Shown here: piece after piece, positions 54,386 through 61,726 of the stretch
Layout of the letters: the number at the start of each line of letters is the position of its first letter
Position numbering within the stretch: position 1 is the stretch's first letter
Assembly: GCA_902475545.1 (NCBI GenBank)
Contig: CABRZP010000002.1
Span: forward strand, 113,226 to 177,225
Direction of reading: 5' to 3'
From: an uncultured bacterium
Lineage (GTDB): Bacteria; Cyanobacteriota; Vampirovibrionia; Gastranaerophilales; Gastranaerophilaceae
DNA length: 64,000 nucleotides
Position numbers and translations under genes: made by a program
The notes under the pieces: generated by a model
Seen by the model: the letters and a program-made list of their open reading frames with translations, nothing else
Databases searched by the model: none
What the model was told of the DNA's origin: nothing

Positions 54386-55703
54386 TATATTTAAATTTAC
54401 TCAAGAAAAATTAAGTTACTTATATAAAAACAGTTTATTTTTGCAAAATATTGATAAATTTATTTTACCTTTTATTTTGCTTACTTTTATTTCTTCTACA
54501 TTTATGAGTTCGGATACAATCGGGTTATTTGCACTTGTTGTAATGTTCTTGACATTTGTAAAACTTGTAGCGGTACCTGAACAGCGTATAGAATTTAAAC
54601 ATTTTGAGATTTGGCTTGTAGCTTATTTTATGTTAGTTATTGTAAGCTTATTCGGTTCTACATTATTTGAATTAAGTTTAAAGGGATTCTTTAAAACATT
54701 TGTATATATTGGTTTTTATTTTTCTGTTGTTCAATATTTGAAACATAATAACAATAAAATTCCTATAATTTTAGGTACCTTAGGACTTTGTGTTGTAGGT
54801 GAAAGTATTATTGGATTTTTACAAAGCTTTTTACATCTGGATGAAATCTCTACTTGGCAGGATACTTCCAGACTGAATCCTGAGGATGTTTTGTCCAGAG
54901 TTTACGGTACATTGAAACCGCTTAATCCAAATTTATTTGGAGGATATTTAGTATGCGGCTTGCCGGTGTTAATTGGTTCTGTATTTTATTTTCTTAACAG
55001 AAAACAATTTAAAATTGCCTTAGGCTCATTAGCTGCAACATTGTTAACTGTTTATGTTATTTTACAGACAGGTTGCAGGGGTGCTTACCTTTCTATGATG
55101 CTAATCTTCGGATGTGCATTTTTGATATCTGCCAAATTTTTCTGGAATACATATAAAAAAGTTTATTTATCTGTAATTGGAACTGTTGTGTCATTGTTTT
55201 TTATGGCAATGATATTTGTTAGTTCTTTAAGACATAGATTTTTGTCAATTTTTGCAATGAGAAATGATTCATCAAATTCGTTCCGATTTAATGTGTATCA
55301 TTCTTCTCTGGAAATGTTTAAAGACAATTGGCTGTTAGGAATTGGTGTTGGTAATAAGAATTTCCGTGAAATTTATGGATTATATATGAAGACAGGCTTT
55401 GATGCTTTGAGTGCATATAATATTTATCTTGAAACTGCAGTTGAAAGTGGGATTTTTGCACTTGTTGCGTTCCTCGGCTTTTTATTTACGCTTTCAAAAG
55501 ATGCAGTTAAGTTTATTTTAACCTCAGTAGACAGAGAAAAAATCATATTTGTATCATTATCAATAATTTCTATTTGGGCAGTAATGTTCCATGGACTTGT
55601 TGATACAATATATTTTAGACCGCAGCTTCAATTTATGTTCTGGACATTTGTTGCGGTAATTTCTACTTTAATAAACCAAAATTCTGCACAAAATAATAAT
55701 TAG
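54372..55703 (+). CDS. O-antigen ligase/polymerase-like membrane protein (Wzy_C/WaaL type)
   Basis: 443 residues with about ten membrane helices. It contains the family's outer loop RNDSSNSFRFNVYHSSLEMFKDNWLLGIGVGNKNFREIY, where G-x-G-x-x-N-x-F and the preceding R are typical of WaaL and related PglL/Wzy_C enzymes. It is likely to attach or polymerise a lipid-linked glycan. Specificity cannot be read. Start overlaps the DUF4330 gene. Confidence 0.88.
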   Translation: MMFNNIFKFTQEKLSYLYKNSLFLQNIDKFILPFILLTFISSTFMSSDTIGLFALVVMFLTFVKLVAVPEQRIEFKHFEIWLVAYFMLVIVSLFGSTLFELSLKGFFKTFVYIGFYFSVVQYLKHNNNKIPIILGTLGLCVVGESIIGFLQSFLHLDEISTWQDTSRLNPEDVLSRVYGTLKPLNPNLFGGYLVCGLPVLIGSVFYFLNRKQFKIALGSLAATLLTVYVILQTGCRGAYLSMMLIFGCAFLISAKFFWNTYKKVYLSVIGTVVSLFFMAMIFVSSLRHRFLSIFAMRNDSSNSFRFNVYHSSLEMFKDNWLLGIGVGNKNFREIYGLYMKTGFDALSAYNIYLETAVESGIFALVAFLGFLFTLSKDAVKFILTSVDREKIIFVSLSIISIWAVMFHGLVDTIYFRPQLQFMFWTFVAVISTLINQNSAQNNN

Positions 55704-56086
55704 CACCAAAAACCCGGAGACATTCCGTAACCAAGTCCTCCGCAGAATGGCATCATTGGCATCGGAGAGTAATACATCATAGGGTTACAATAGTTGAAAG
55801 CCATCCAAGGTGTGCTTACATTTAGAAATGCAGCTGTAGCAAAGCTGTTTGATACAGGATTTCCAAATCCATAAGCCATATTTATATTGTTACCGAAGGA
55901 GCATCCGTTTTTCTGCATCATATATGCCATTTCATTTCTGGCAATTCCATTAAACAGATTTTGATTTAATGACATTGCAGCATAACCCGGATCAACTCCA
56001 TTTTGACGCATTCCGGCATAATTGACTATGGACGCTAGTCCGCAATTTATGCCTCCCAATATTCTCATTGTTTCTGCGTAGCCCAT
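55700..56086 (-). CDS. Hypothetical Gly/Asn/Met-rich protein
   Basis: 128 residues from ATG 56086, chosen because AGGAGAGCC lies right before it. Rich in Gly, Asn, Met, Pro and Tyr, with a tail of MYYSPMPMMPFCGG and a C-terminal FWC. Low-complexity and possibly disordered or a structural/coat-like component; no domain. Stop codon region overlaps that of the convergent ligase gene. Confidence 0.55.
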   Translation of the reverse strand: MGYAETMRILGGINCGLASIVNYAGMRQNGVDPGYAAMSLNQNLFNGIARNEMAYMMQKNGCSFGNNINMAYGFGNPVSNSFATAAFLNVSTPWMAFNYCNPMMYYSPMPMMPFCGGLGYGMSPGFWC

Positions 56087-56292
56087 GGCTCTCCTCGTAA
56101 TTTGTACTATAAACATGTAAAGTAATTTATTTGTAAAAAATTGCTCAATTTTCTATATATGTAACGATATATTAAGTATATACTTTTTAAATAAGCAATT
56201 TAGTTAATAATGTTTTATACATTTTGGTGATTATTTTTATTTACGTGAATTGTAAAATTGCTATATACAGATTTTGTAGGGAGTAAATAGAT

Positions 56293-56601
56293 ATGTTTAT
56301 TGGAAATAGTTGTAATGATTGTAGTAAATATAATCGTTTGGAAATGAAAAATATTGACCAAAATATTCTACCTTGGCTTGAAGATATTATAGAAGAAAAC
56401 AATAGCCGAATTGAAAGAAAAGAATGGAAAAGTAAATATAACAGTTATGTAGTTTATGATTACGAACCGTTTTGTACTGAGGGATTTGAAATAAATCTTG
56501 TTATATCATCTTGGGATAATGCATATTTGAATTTTATTAAATATTTATATGATGAGAAAGTCAGTACAATCGAATATTTAAATAATTGTATAACAATATG
56601 A
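56293..56601 (+). CDS. Hypothetical small protein
   Basis: 102 residues starting MFIGNSCNDCSKYNRL with one CxxC, then acidic and aromatic-rich sequence. No known family. Its own terminator and a GGGAG ribosome site argue that it is real. Confidence 0.5.
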   Translation: MFIGNSCNDCSKYNRLEMKNIDQNILPWLEDIIEENNSRIERKEWKSKYNSYVVYDYEPFCTEGFEINLVISSWDNAYLNFIKYLYDEKVSTIEYLNNCITI

Positions 56602-56603
56602 TA

Positions 56604-56639
56604 GCAAAAAAGAAGCGGTTATTACCGCTTCTTTTTTGC
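56604..56639. terminator. Bidirectional terminator
   Basis: GCAAAAAAGAAGCGGT TATT ACCGCTTCTTTTTTGC is a perfect inverted repeat with a T-run either way; it serves the 102-aa gene and the zinc-ribbon gene. Confidence 0.9.
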
Positions 56640-56662
56640 TTTACTATTTATAAATAAGATGA

Positions 56663-56944
56663 TTATTCTTCAACAGAAGCTTGTTGTTTGAAACATTCTT
56701 TACAAAATATTTCACGTCCAGGAACAGGTTTAAATGGAACTTGAGTTTGAGCACCGCATTTAGAGCAAACTGCATCATACATTTTTCTGCCTTTTCTGTT
56801 GTTTTTTCTGCGAGCAAGTCTACATTCCGGACATCTTTTAGGTTTGTTTACCAAACCTTTTTCTGCATAAAACTCTTGCTCTCCTGCTGTAAAGACAAAT
56901 TCTTTTCCGCAGTCTTCACAAACTAATTTTTCATCTTCGTACAT
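56663..56944 (-). CDS. Zinc-ribbon protein (zf-trcl/CxxC type)
   Basis: 93 residues. The first ribbon is LVCEDCGKEFVFTAGEQEFY...RCPEC; the second is AVCSKCGAQTQVPFKP..REIFCKEC. The first half follows the 'probable zinc-ribbon' pattern found in many bacteria and the second the CxxC/CxxC type seen in cyanobacteria and Chloroflexi. A basic RKNNRKGRK linker suggests RNA or DNA contact. The precise role is unknown. Confidence 0.88.
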   Translation of the reverse strand: MYEDEKLVCEDCGKEFVFTAGEQEFYAEKGLVNKPKRCPECRLARRKNNRKGRKMYDAVCSKCGAQTQVPFKPVPGREIFCKECFKQQASVEE

Positions 56945-57036
56945 TGTTTTTCTCCTGAATTGCGTACTTTAAAGTTAGTAAATTTAACTATCCTCTTATT
57001 GTACACTATTTTCAGATTTTTGCAAGTATGTAAGTT

Positions 57037-58473
57037 TTAATTGCCGAAACGAGATTTATGCCGTTGTTTTTTGCGATTTTCCATTCGCCTACCATCTGCG
57101 GTTGTATAGACTTCGCTATGAGAGTTATCGGCATTATCAGGTCTTTTAGAACTCTTAGTAGGTTCTTTTTTTGCTTTTTTCATTTTTTTAAGCTGCATTT
57201 TATCGGTATGTTTTTGATATGCCTGTATTATTTCAGGTTCAATTTTTTCTAATTCAGAAGTATCGACAGTTATGAGTTTTGAACGTTTAGAAAATTCATT
57301 TTTTAATACATGTATATAATCAACCAGAGTTGCAGCATCTTCAAGGTTACCTTTTTTCATCCAAACATAAGCTGTTTTTGTTAATTTATTAATATGGATT
57401 TGTACATTTTGAGGAATATTGTAAGCAGAGTTTTTTATAAATTCGTCTAAAGAAGTATCACCTTTTTTATTGTTAATAAAAGCTGTAGTAAGAATTGTCA
57501 CTTTAAATGTTTTTAAATTTTTATTATTTTTAATGTTTTTTAATAATTCTTGTTCTTCCTGTCTGTATAGTTTGTGAGCATGAATATGTTCATCTGTTGC
57601 AAGTACCGGACTAATTAGTCTTAGACCAAGCTCTTCTGAGTCTCTTACGGTTTTAATCAGTTCTCCATCTGCGTATTTTACCTTATAAGGTTGTGAATAT
57701 TTTACAATAAATGCATTTACAGAACTTGATGAAGTTGGTAAAGCTTTTGCTATTTTCAATAATTTAGTTTTAAGTTTTTGGTCTTTTATATCCAGATTTT
57801 CCAGTTGAATTTGAAAATCTTTTTTTCTAAAACGATCTTCAGGTTGAGGGTTAGGTTCAAATATTTTGTCAAATGAACTATTAATTAGCTTTCTCAATTC
57901 TAGGTATTCATTTCTCTGTAATTTACGACCAACAAGATTTATTTTATCCAGAATAAGGCTTTGTTGGCGTATCAATGTCTTTTCGGCAGATGCATATTTT
58001 AATTGTAATAGTTCTTGGAGTTTTAAATCAGGATGTTTTTTTGATTCTGATTCAAGATAAGAAAATATTTCTTTTTCAACACCTATCATGCTGTTTTTAT
58101 ATTTTTTCAAAAATTTTATGGCAACAGGTCCCCTTTTTTGAAGTACATGCATTTCTTTTAACCGGTCATACTCGGCTCTTGAAATCATTTCAATACCTGT
58201 ATATGCACATGGAAGATGTTCTGCTGCAAGTTTTTTAAAGAATGTTCTTGGAAATTTTGTTTCAAAATCATTACTTATATAAGTAATATCTCCCGTAAAT
58301 TTAATATTTACGGGAGATATACTCCCTTTAATGTTATTTATATTATTTGATTGTTTTTGAAAACAATCAAACTGCAAATTTTTATATTGAGGTTTTTGAT
58401 TAGGCAATCCAATATTAGTCTCCTTTTTAGGTTGACTATAGTTTTTATTAAAATTAACCCCGGAAATAATCAT
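57037..58473 (-). CDS. Hypothetical helical protein with N-terminal KFTGD motif
   Basis: 478 residues, unknown. An Asn/Gln/Lys-rich leader of ~50 residues ends in NIKFTGD, followed by a helical, highly charged body and a strongly basic C-terminus. No domain is recognised. A 15-base perfect inverted repeat lies inside the coding sequence exactly at the motif. It could be a cytoskeletal, effector or nucleic-acid-binding protein. Confidence 0.55.
   Translation of the reverse strand: MIISGVNFNKNYSQPKKETNIGLPNQKPQYKNLQFDCFQKQSNNINNIKGSISPVNIKFTGDITYISNDFETKFPRTFFKKLAAEHLPCAYTGIEMISRAEYDRLKEMHVLQKRGPVAIKFLKKYKNSMIGVEKEIFSYLESESKKHPDLKLQELLQLKYASAEKTLIRQQSLILDKINLVGRKLQRNEYLELRKLINSSFDKIFEPNPQPEDRFRKKDFQIQLENLDIKDQKLKTKLLKIAKALPTSSSSVNAFIVKYSQPYKVKYADGELIKTVRDSEELGLRLISPVLATDEHIHAHKLYRQEEQELLKNIKNNKNLKTFKVTILTTAFINNKKGDTSLDEFIKNSAYNIPQNVQIHINKLTKTAYVWMKKGNLEDAATLVDYIHVLKNEFSKRSKLITVDTSELEKIEPEIIQAYQKHTDKMQLKKMKKAKKEPTKSSKRPDNADNSHSEVYTTADGRRMENRKKQRHKSRFGN
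58286..58320. repeat. Perfect inverted repeat inside a coding region
   Basis: Arms ATATCTCCCGTAAAT (58286-58300) and ATTTACGGGAGATAT (58306-58320) surround five bases. It codes for the segment around KFTGD of the 478-aa protein, so mRNA near codon 55 can fold into a strong hairpin. Confidence 0.9.
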
Positions 58474-58540
58474 AGAGTTTTAAACCCTGTGATTATATTT
58501 TTTGTTATTTATTTTACAAAATGTTAAGTTAAATTTTCTG

Positions 58541-59158
58541 TTAACCCATTGGTGGCGGCTGAATATAAAGTGGTTTTAATTCTTGCCATTTAGCATTGGA
58601 GTCTTGTAATTTGTTATAAGATAATTTTGCGAGAATTTCGCCAAGTTGATATTCATTTTGTTGGTATGAAATTCCGCCCAATCTTGTTTGCAGTTTATCA
58701 TCTGTAATAATATAGTAGTCATTATTTTTAATAAGTTCTTCAACTTCTTCCAATTGAACAGCACCTTTAATTTCATTATTTTCATATAAGTAAGCACTGT
58801 TTTTTCTGGCATCAAGTGCAACCATTGTTGGTTTTTCAGTATTGTTAATTTTAGATAAAATTTCAAGTGATGAAATTCCAACTGCCGGAATATTCAATTG
58901 TTGAGCGAACATTCTTGCTACAGTTGTGCAGGCTCTTATTCCAGTAAAACTTCCCGGTCCAATGTTTGTTCCGATTGCATCAATATTTTGCGGAGTTAAA
59001 TTGTTCGCCTTTAACAGTTCTTTAATTGTAGAAATTAAAAATGCTGAATGATATTTATTATCTTTATTTGTAACTATTTTTGATGATAAAATTTTGTCAT
59101 CTTCAGCAAGTGTTACATACATCTTATCCAAACAAGTATCAAATACTAAAATTTTCAC
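58541..59158 (-). CDS. tsaB: tRNA threonylcarbamoyladenosine biosynthesis protein TsaB
   Basis: 205 residues. The ASKHA-fold start ILVFDTCLDKMYVTLAED and the family core IGTNIGPGSFTGIRACTTVARMFAQQLNIPAVGISSLEIL are clear. Partner of TsaD and TsaE in making t6A37 in tRNA. GTG start in a TAGTG overlap with tsaE. Shorter than E. coli TsaB (231), as in many bacteria. Confidence 0.95.
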   Translation of the reverse strand: MKILVFDTCLDKMYVTLAEDDKILSSKIVTNKDNKYHSAFLISTIKELLKANNLTPQNIDAIGTNIGPGSFTGIRACTTVARMFAQQLNIPAVGISSLEILSKINNTEKPTMVALDARKNSAYLYENNEIKGAVQLEEVEELIKNNDYYIITDDKLQTRLGGISYQQNEYQLGEILAKLSYNKLQDSNAKWQELKPLYIQPPPMG

Positions 59159-59634
59159 TATTCTAATCCTTTTATTATATCAATACATTCTTGTCCAAAT
59201 CCTGTGAATGTATATTTTCTATCTTCATTATCTTCATAAGTTACATTTATTTCGATGTGGTTAAACGGAATTTCGTTTTGAGAGAATTCTGCCCATTCAA
59301 CAAATGTAATCTGTCTGCCTTCAGAGTATTCCCGAAGTTCATCAATAATTGTTTTAACTCCTTCGTTTTCGAGTCTGTATAAATCAAAATGATAAACCGG
59401 AATATTTGCACTATGATATTCATTTAGAATTACAAAACTCGGACTTGTTACTTTTTCCGTTATACCAATTGCTTCAGCAACAAATTTTACAAATGCAGTT
59501 TTTCCTGCTCCGATTTCTCCGTATAAATTGATAAAACAACCTTGCTCTTGAATAAGTTGTGCAAATTTATAGGCAAGATTTTTGGTATCCTCTAAATTTT
59601 TACATATTTTTTCGTATTTATTCGTTGTCATCAT
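59158..59634 (-). CDS. tsaE: tRNA threonylcarbamoyladenosine biosynthesis ATPase TsaE
   Basis: 158 residues with Walker A YGEIGAGKTAFVKF and the family motif SPSFVILNEYHS..PVYHFDLYRLE, then ITFVEWAEF. Its ATPase activity drives the TsaBDE cycle. The start overlaps the end of the GGDEF gene by 17 bases and the stop abuts tsaB. Confidence 0.96.
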   Translation of the reverse strand: MMTTNKYEKICKNLEDTKNLAYKFAQLIQEQGCFINLYGEIGAGKTAFVKFVAEAIGITEKVTSPSFVILNEYHSANIPVYHFDLYRLENEGVKTIIDELREYSEGRQITFVEWAEFSQNEIPFNHIEINVTYEDNEDRKYTFTGFGQECIDIIKGLE

Positions 59635-60856
59635 TTATTACAACCTTATTTCTTCCTGTAGTTTTTGCTTTGTATAAAGCTTTGTCTGCTTTTTTTAATA
59701 AATCTTCTTCATTGTCGTCTTTTTTTATTTCGTAAATTCCGAGACTCAATGTTACTTGAATTGTTTTTACATCACTGTCAGGATTTACTTTAGAAATATC
59801 AATGACTTTTTGTTCTATGGATGAGCGTAATCTTTCTGCAACCATTTTAGCTTCATTTATTTTGGTAAATGGCAGCAATATAGAAAATTCTTCTCCGCCG
59901 TATCTGCCTGCGATATCGTATTCTCTAAGCTGGCTCCGGATAATTTTAGCTATTGTTTTTAGAACTAAATCTCCGACAGCATGGCCGTAAGTATCATTTA
60001 CGCTTTTAAAGAAGTCTATATCTGTCATTATACCGCAAAGTGGAGAATTTTGACGTTTACTGTTTGAAACTTCTTGTTTTATACGTTCTTCTAATTGGCG
60101 TCTGTTATAAAATCCTGTTAGTGCATCTAATGTCGCATGTTTTAGAATTTCGGCATAGACATTTGCTCTGTTAATAGTAGTTGCAATTTGTTTTGATAAT
60201 TGTTCAAGATAGTCTTTATCTTTATTGGAAATAACTTCTCCTGTGCTTTTAGCAACAAGTACACCAACGTTTTTAGATTCGCTTATCAATGGTAGTGCGT
60301 ATATTTTTTTGTCATTTGAAAGTTCAATACTTTCATTATTTTCGACCATATTAAGGATAGTTTTATCACTGCATGCTATCGGCCAAGCTAAATTATTAAT
60401 ATCGGAGTTTTCTTCTTTTAAAAATATATAAATAAGGTAATCAGTAAAGAATTTATCCAGCATTTCCCCAATAATTGGGATAATGTAGTTGAGTTCATAT
60501 TGAGTTTCAATAATTTTGGCAATATTTTTCATAGTTTCATGAAAATCAATATTTTTTTGCATTTTTTCACTCATTATAATATTTTGAATTTTTAATGAGA
60601 TAAACGGAGCTGCAATATTTAAGAATTCTTCCAGTTCGTTTGTTTTAATGCCAAATTCAAGAAATCCGATAAGTTTTTTATGTTTGTATATCGGGTAGTT
60701 GTATTTTGCGGATGATACGCTTTTATCTTCGGTATTAATTGAAAATTTATCAACTTCGAAAAAATTTTTAAAAAAAGTTCCCAATGAACTCAACAGTGAC
60801 TTTTCACTGTAGCTTTCATTAAGAACTTTTGAAAGTTTTTCCAGTTTTTTTAACAA
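59618..60856 (-). CDS. Diguanylate cyclase with N-terminal GAF-like sensor
   Basis: 412 residues. Residues 1-230 form two GAF-like units (the second around residues 105-230). A complete GGDEF domain follows: DALTGFYNRRQLEER, DIDFFKSVNDTYGHAVGD and RYGGEEF. The RxxD inhibitory site REYD lies five residues before GGEEF, so product feedback by c-di-GMP is likely. It is cytosolic. Cotranscribed with yebC and tsaE, an unusual place for a signalling enzyme. Confidence 0.92.
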   Translation of the reverse strand: MLKKLEKLSKVLNESYSEKSLLSSLGTFFKNFFEVDKFSINTEDKSVSSAKYNYPIYKHKKLIGFLEFGIKTNELEEFLNIAAPFISLKIQNIIMSEKMQKNIDFHETMKNIAKIIETQYELNYIIPIIGEMLDKFFTDYLIYIFLKEENSDINNLAWPIACSDKTILNMVENNESIELSNDKKIYALPLISESKNVGVLVAKSTGEVISNKDKDYLEQLSKQIATTINRANVYAEILKHATLDALTGFYNRRQLEERIKQEVSNSKRQNSPLCGIMTDIDFFKSVNDTYGHAVGDLVLKTIAKIIRSQLREYDIAGRYGGEEFSILLPFTKINEAKMVAERLRSSIEQKVIDISKVNPDSDVKTIQVTLSLGIYEIKKDDNEEDLLKKADKALYKAKTTGRNKVVINDDNE

Positions 60857-60858
60857 TA

Positions 60859-61608
60859 TTAAACCTCTAATTGTTCTGCGATTTCATCAGGAATGTCACA
60901 GTTGGTGTATACATTCTGAACATCATCCAACTCTTCCAGTCTGTCAACTAATCTCATAACAGATTGAGCTGTTTTAACATCAGTAACTTCAATCATATTT
61001 TGCGGAATTCTGGTTAATTCTGCAGTTGTACTTTTAAATCCTTCAGCTTCCAAACCTTCTACTACTGATTGGAAATTTTCAACAGATGTAATAACTTTAT
61101 AGCAATCTTCGTCTTCTTGAACATCTTCTGCATCTAAATTTATAGCAGCTTCAAATAGTTTGTCAAAATCTGTCTCAGAATCAAATTCAATACTTCCTTT
61201 TTTATCAAACATCCAACTTACGCAGTTTGATTCACCAAGGTTGCCGCTGAATTTAGTGAAAATACTTCTAACATCACCTGCTGTACGGTTTCTGTTGTCT
61301 GTCATAGCTTCTAATACAACAGCAACTCCGCCTGCTGCATATCCTTCATAAGTTAATTCTTCGTAGTTATCGGCAGCACCGGCACCGGCACCTTTATCAA
61401 TAGCACGTTTGATGTTGTCGTTAGGAAGTCCTGCGGCTTTTGCTTTTTCAATAGCGGTTCTTAATCTGAAATTGCCAGCAGGATCTGCTCCGCCAAGTCT
61501 TGCAGCTACAATAAGTTCTCTTGAATATTTCTGAAATACTACTGCTCTTTGTGAATCTGTTTTTGCTTTTTTGTGTTTAATGGTTGACCATTTTGAATGT
61601 CCTGACAT
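60859..61608 (-). CDS. yebC: YebC/PmpR-family transcriptional regulator
   Basis: 249 residues from ATG 61608 (start MSGHSKWSTIKHKKAKTD, ribosome site AGAGGA). An in-frame ATG 48 bases upstream would add residues unlike the family. The conserved NFRLRTAIEKAKAAGLPNDNIKRAI and YEGYAAGGVAVVLEAMTDNRNRT are present. YebC proteins bind DNA and have been linked to relief of ribosome stalling. The gap to the GGDEF gene is 2 bases. Confidence 0.96.
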   Translation of the reverse strand: MSGHSKWSTIKHKKAKTDSQRAVVFQKYSRELIVAARLGGADPAGNFRLRTAIEKAKAAGLPNDNIKRAIDKGAGAGAADNYEELTYEGYAAGGVAVVLEAMTDNRNRTAGDVRSIFTKFSGNLGESNCVSWMFDKKGSIEFDSETDFDKLFEAAINLDAEDVQEDEDCYKVITSVENFQSVVEGLEAEGFKSTTAELTRIPQNMIEVTDVKTAQSVMRLVDRLEELDDVQNVYTNCDIPDEIAEQLEV

Positions 61609-61677
61609 ATTAAAATCCTCTTTGGTTATCTGTAATTCCTGTTTTGATAATATCAAAAATGTATTTCTTTTTCAATA

Positions 61678-61710
61678 CAAAAACTCCGGTTTAATTAACC
61701 GGAGTTTTTG
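61678..61710. terminator. Intrinsic terminator between PBP1A and yebC
   Basis: CAAAAACTCCGGTT TAATT AACCGGAGTTTTTG, perfect 14-base arms; ends the PBP1A transcript. Confidence 0.9.
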
Positions 61711-61726
61711 TATATATTATTTATTT

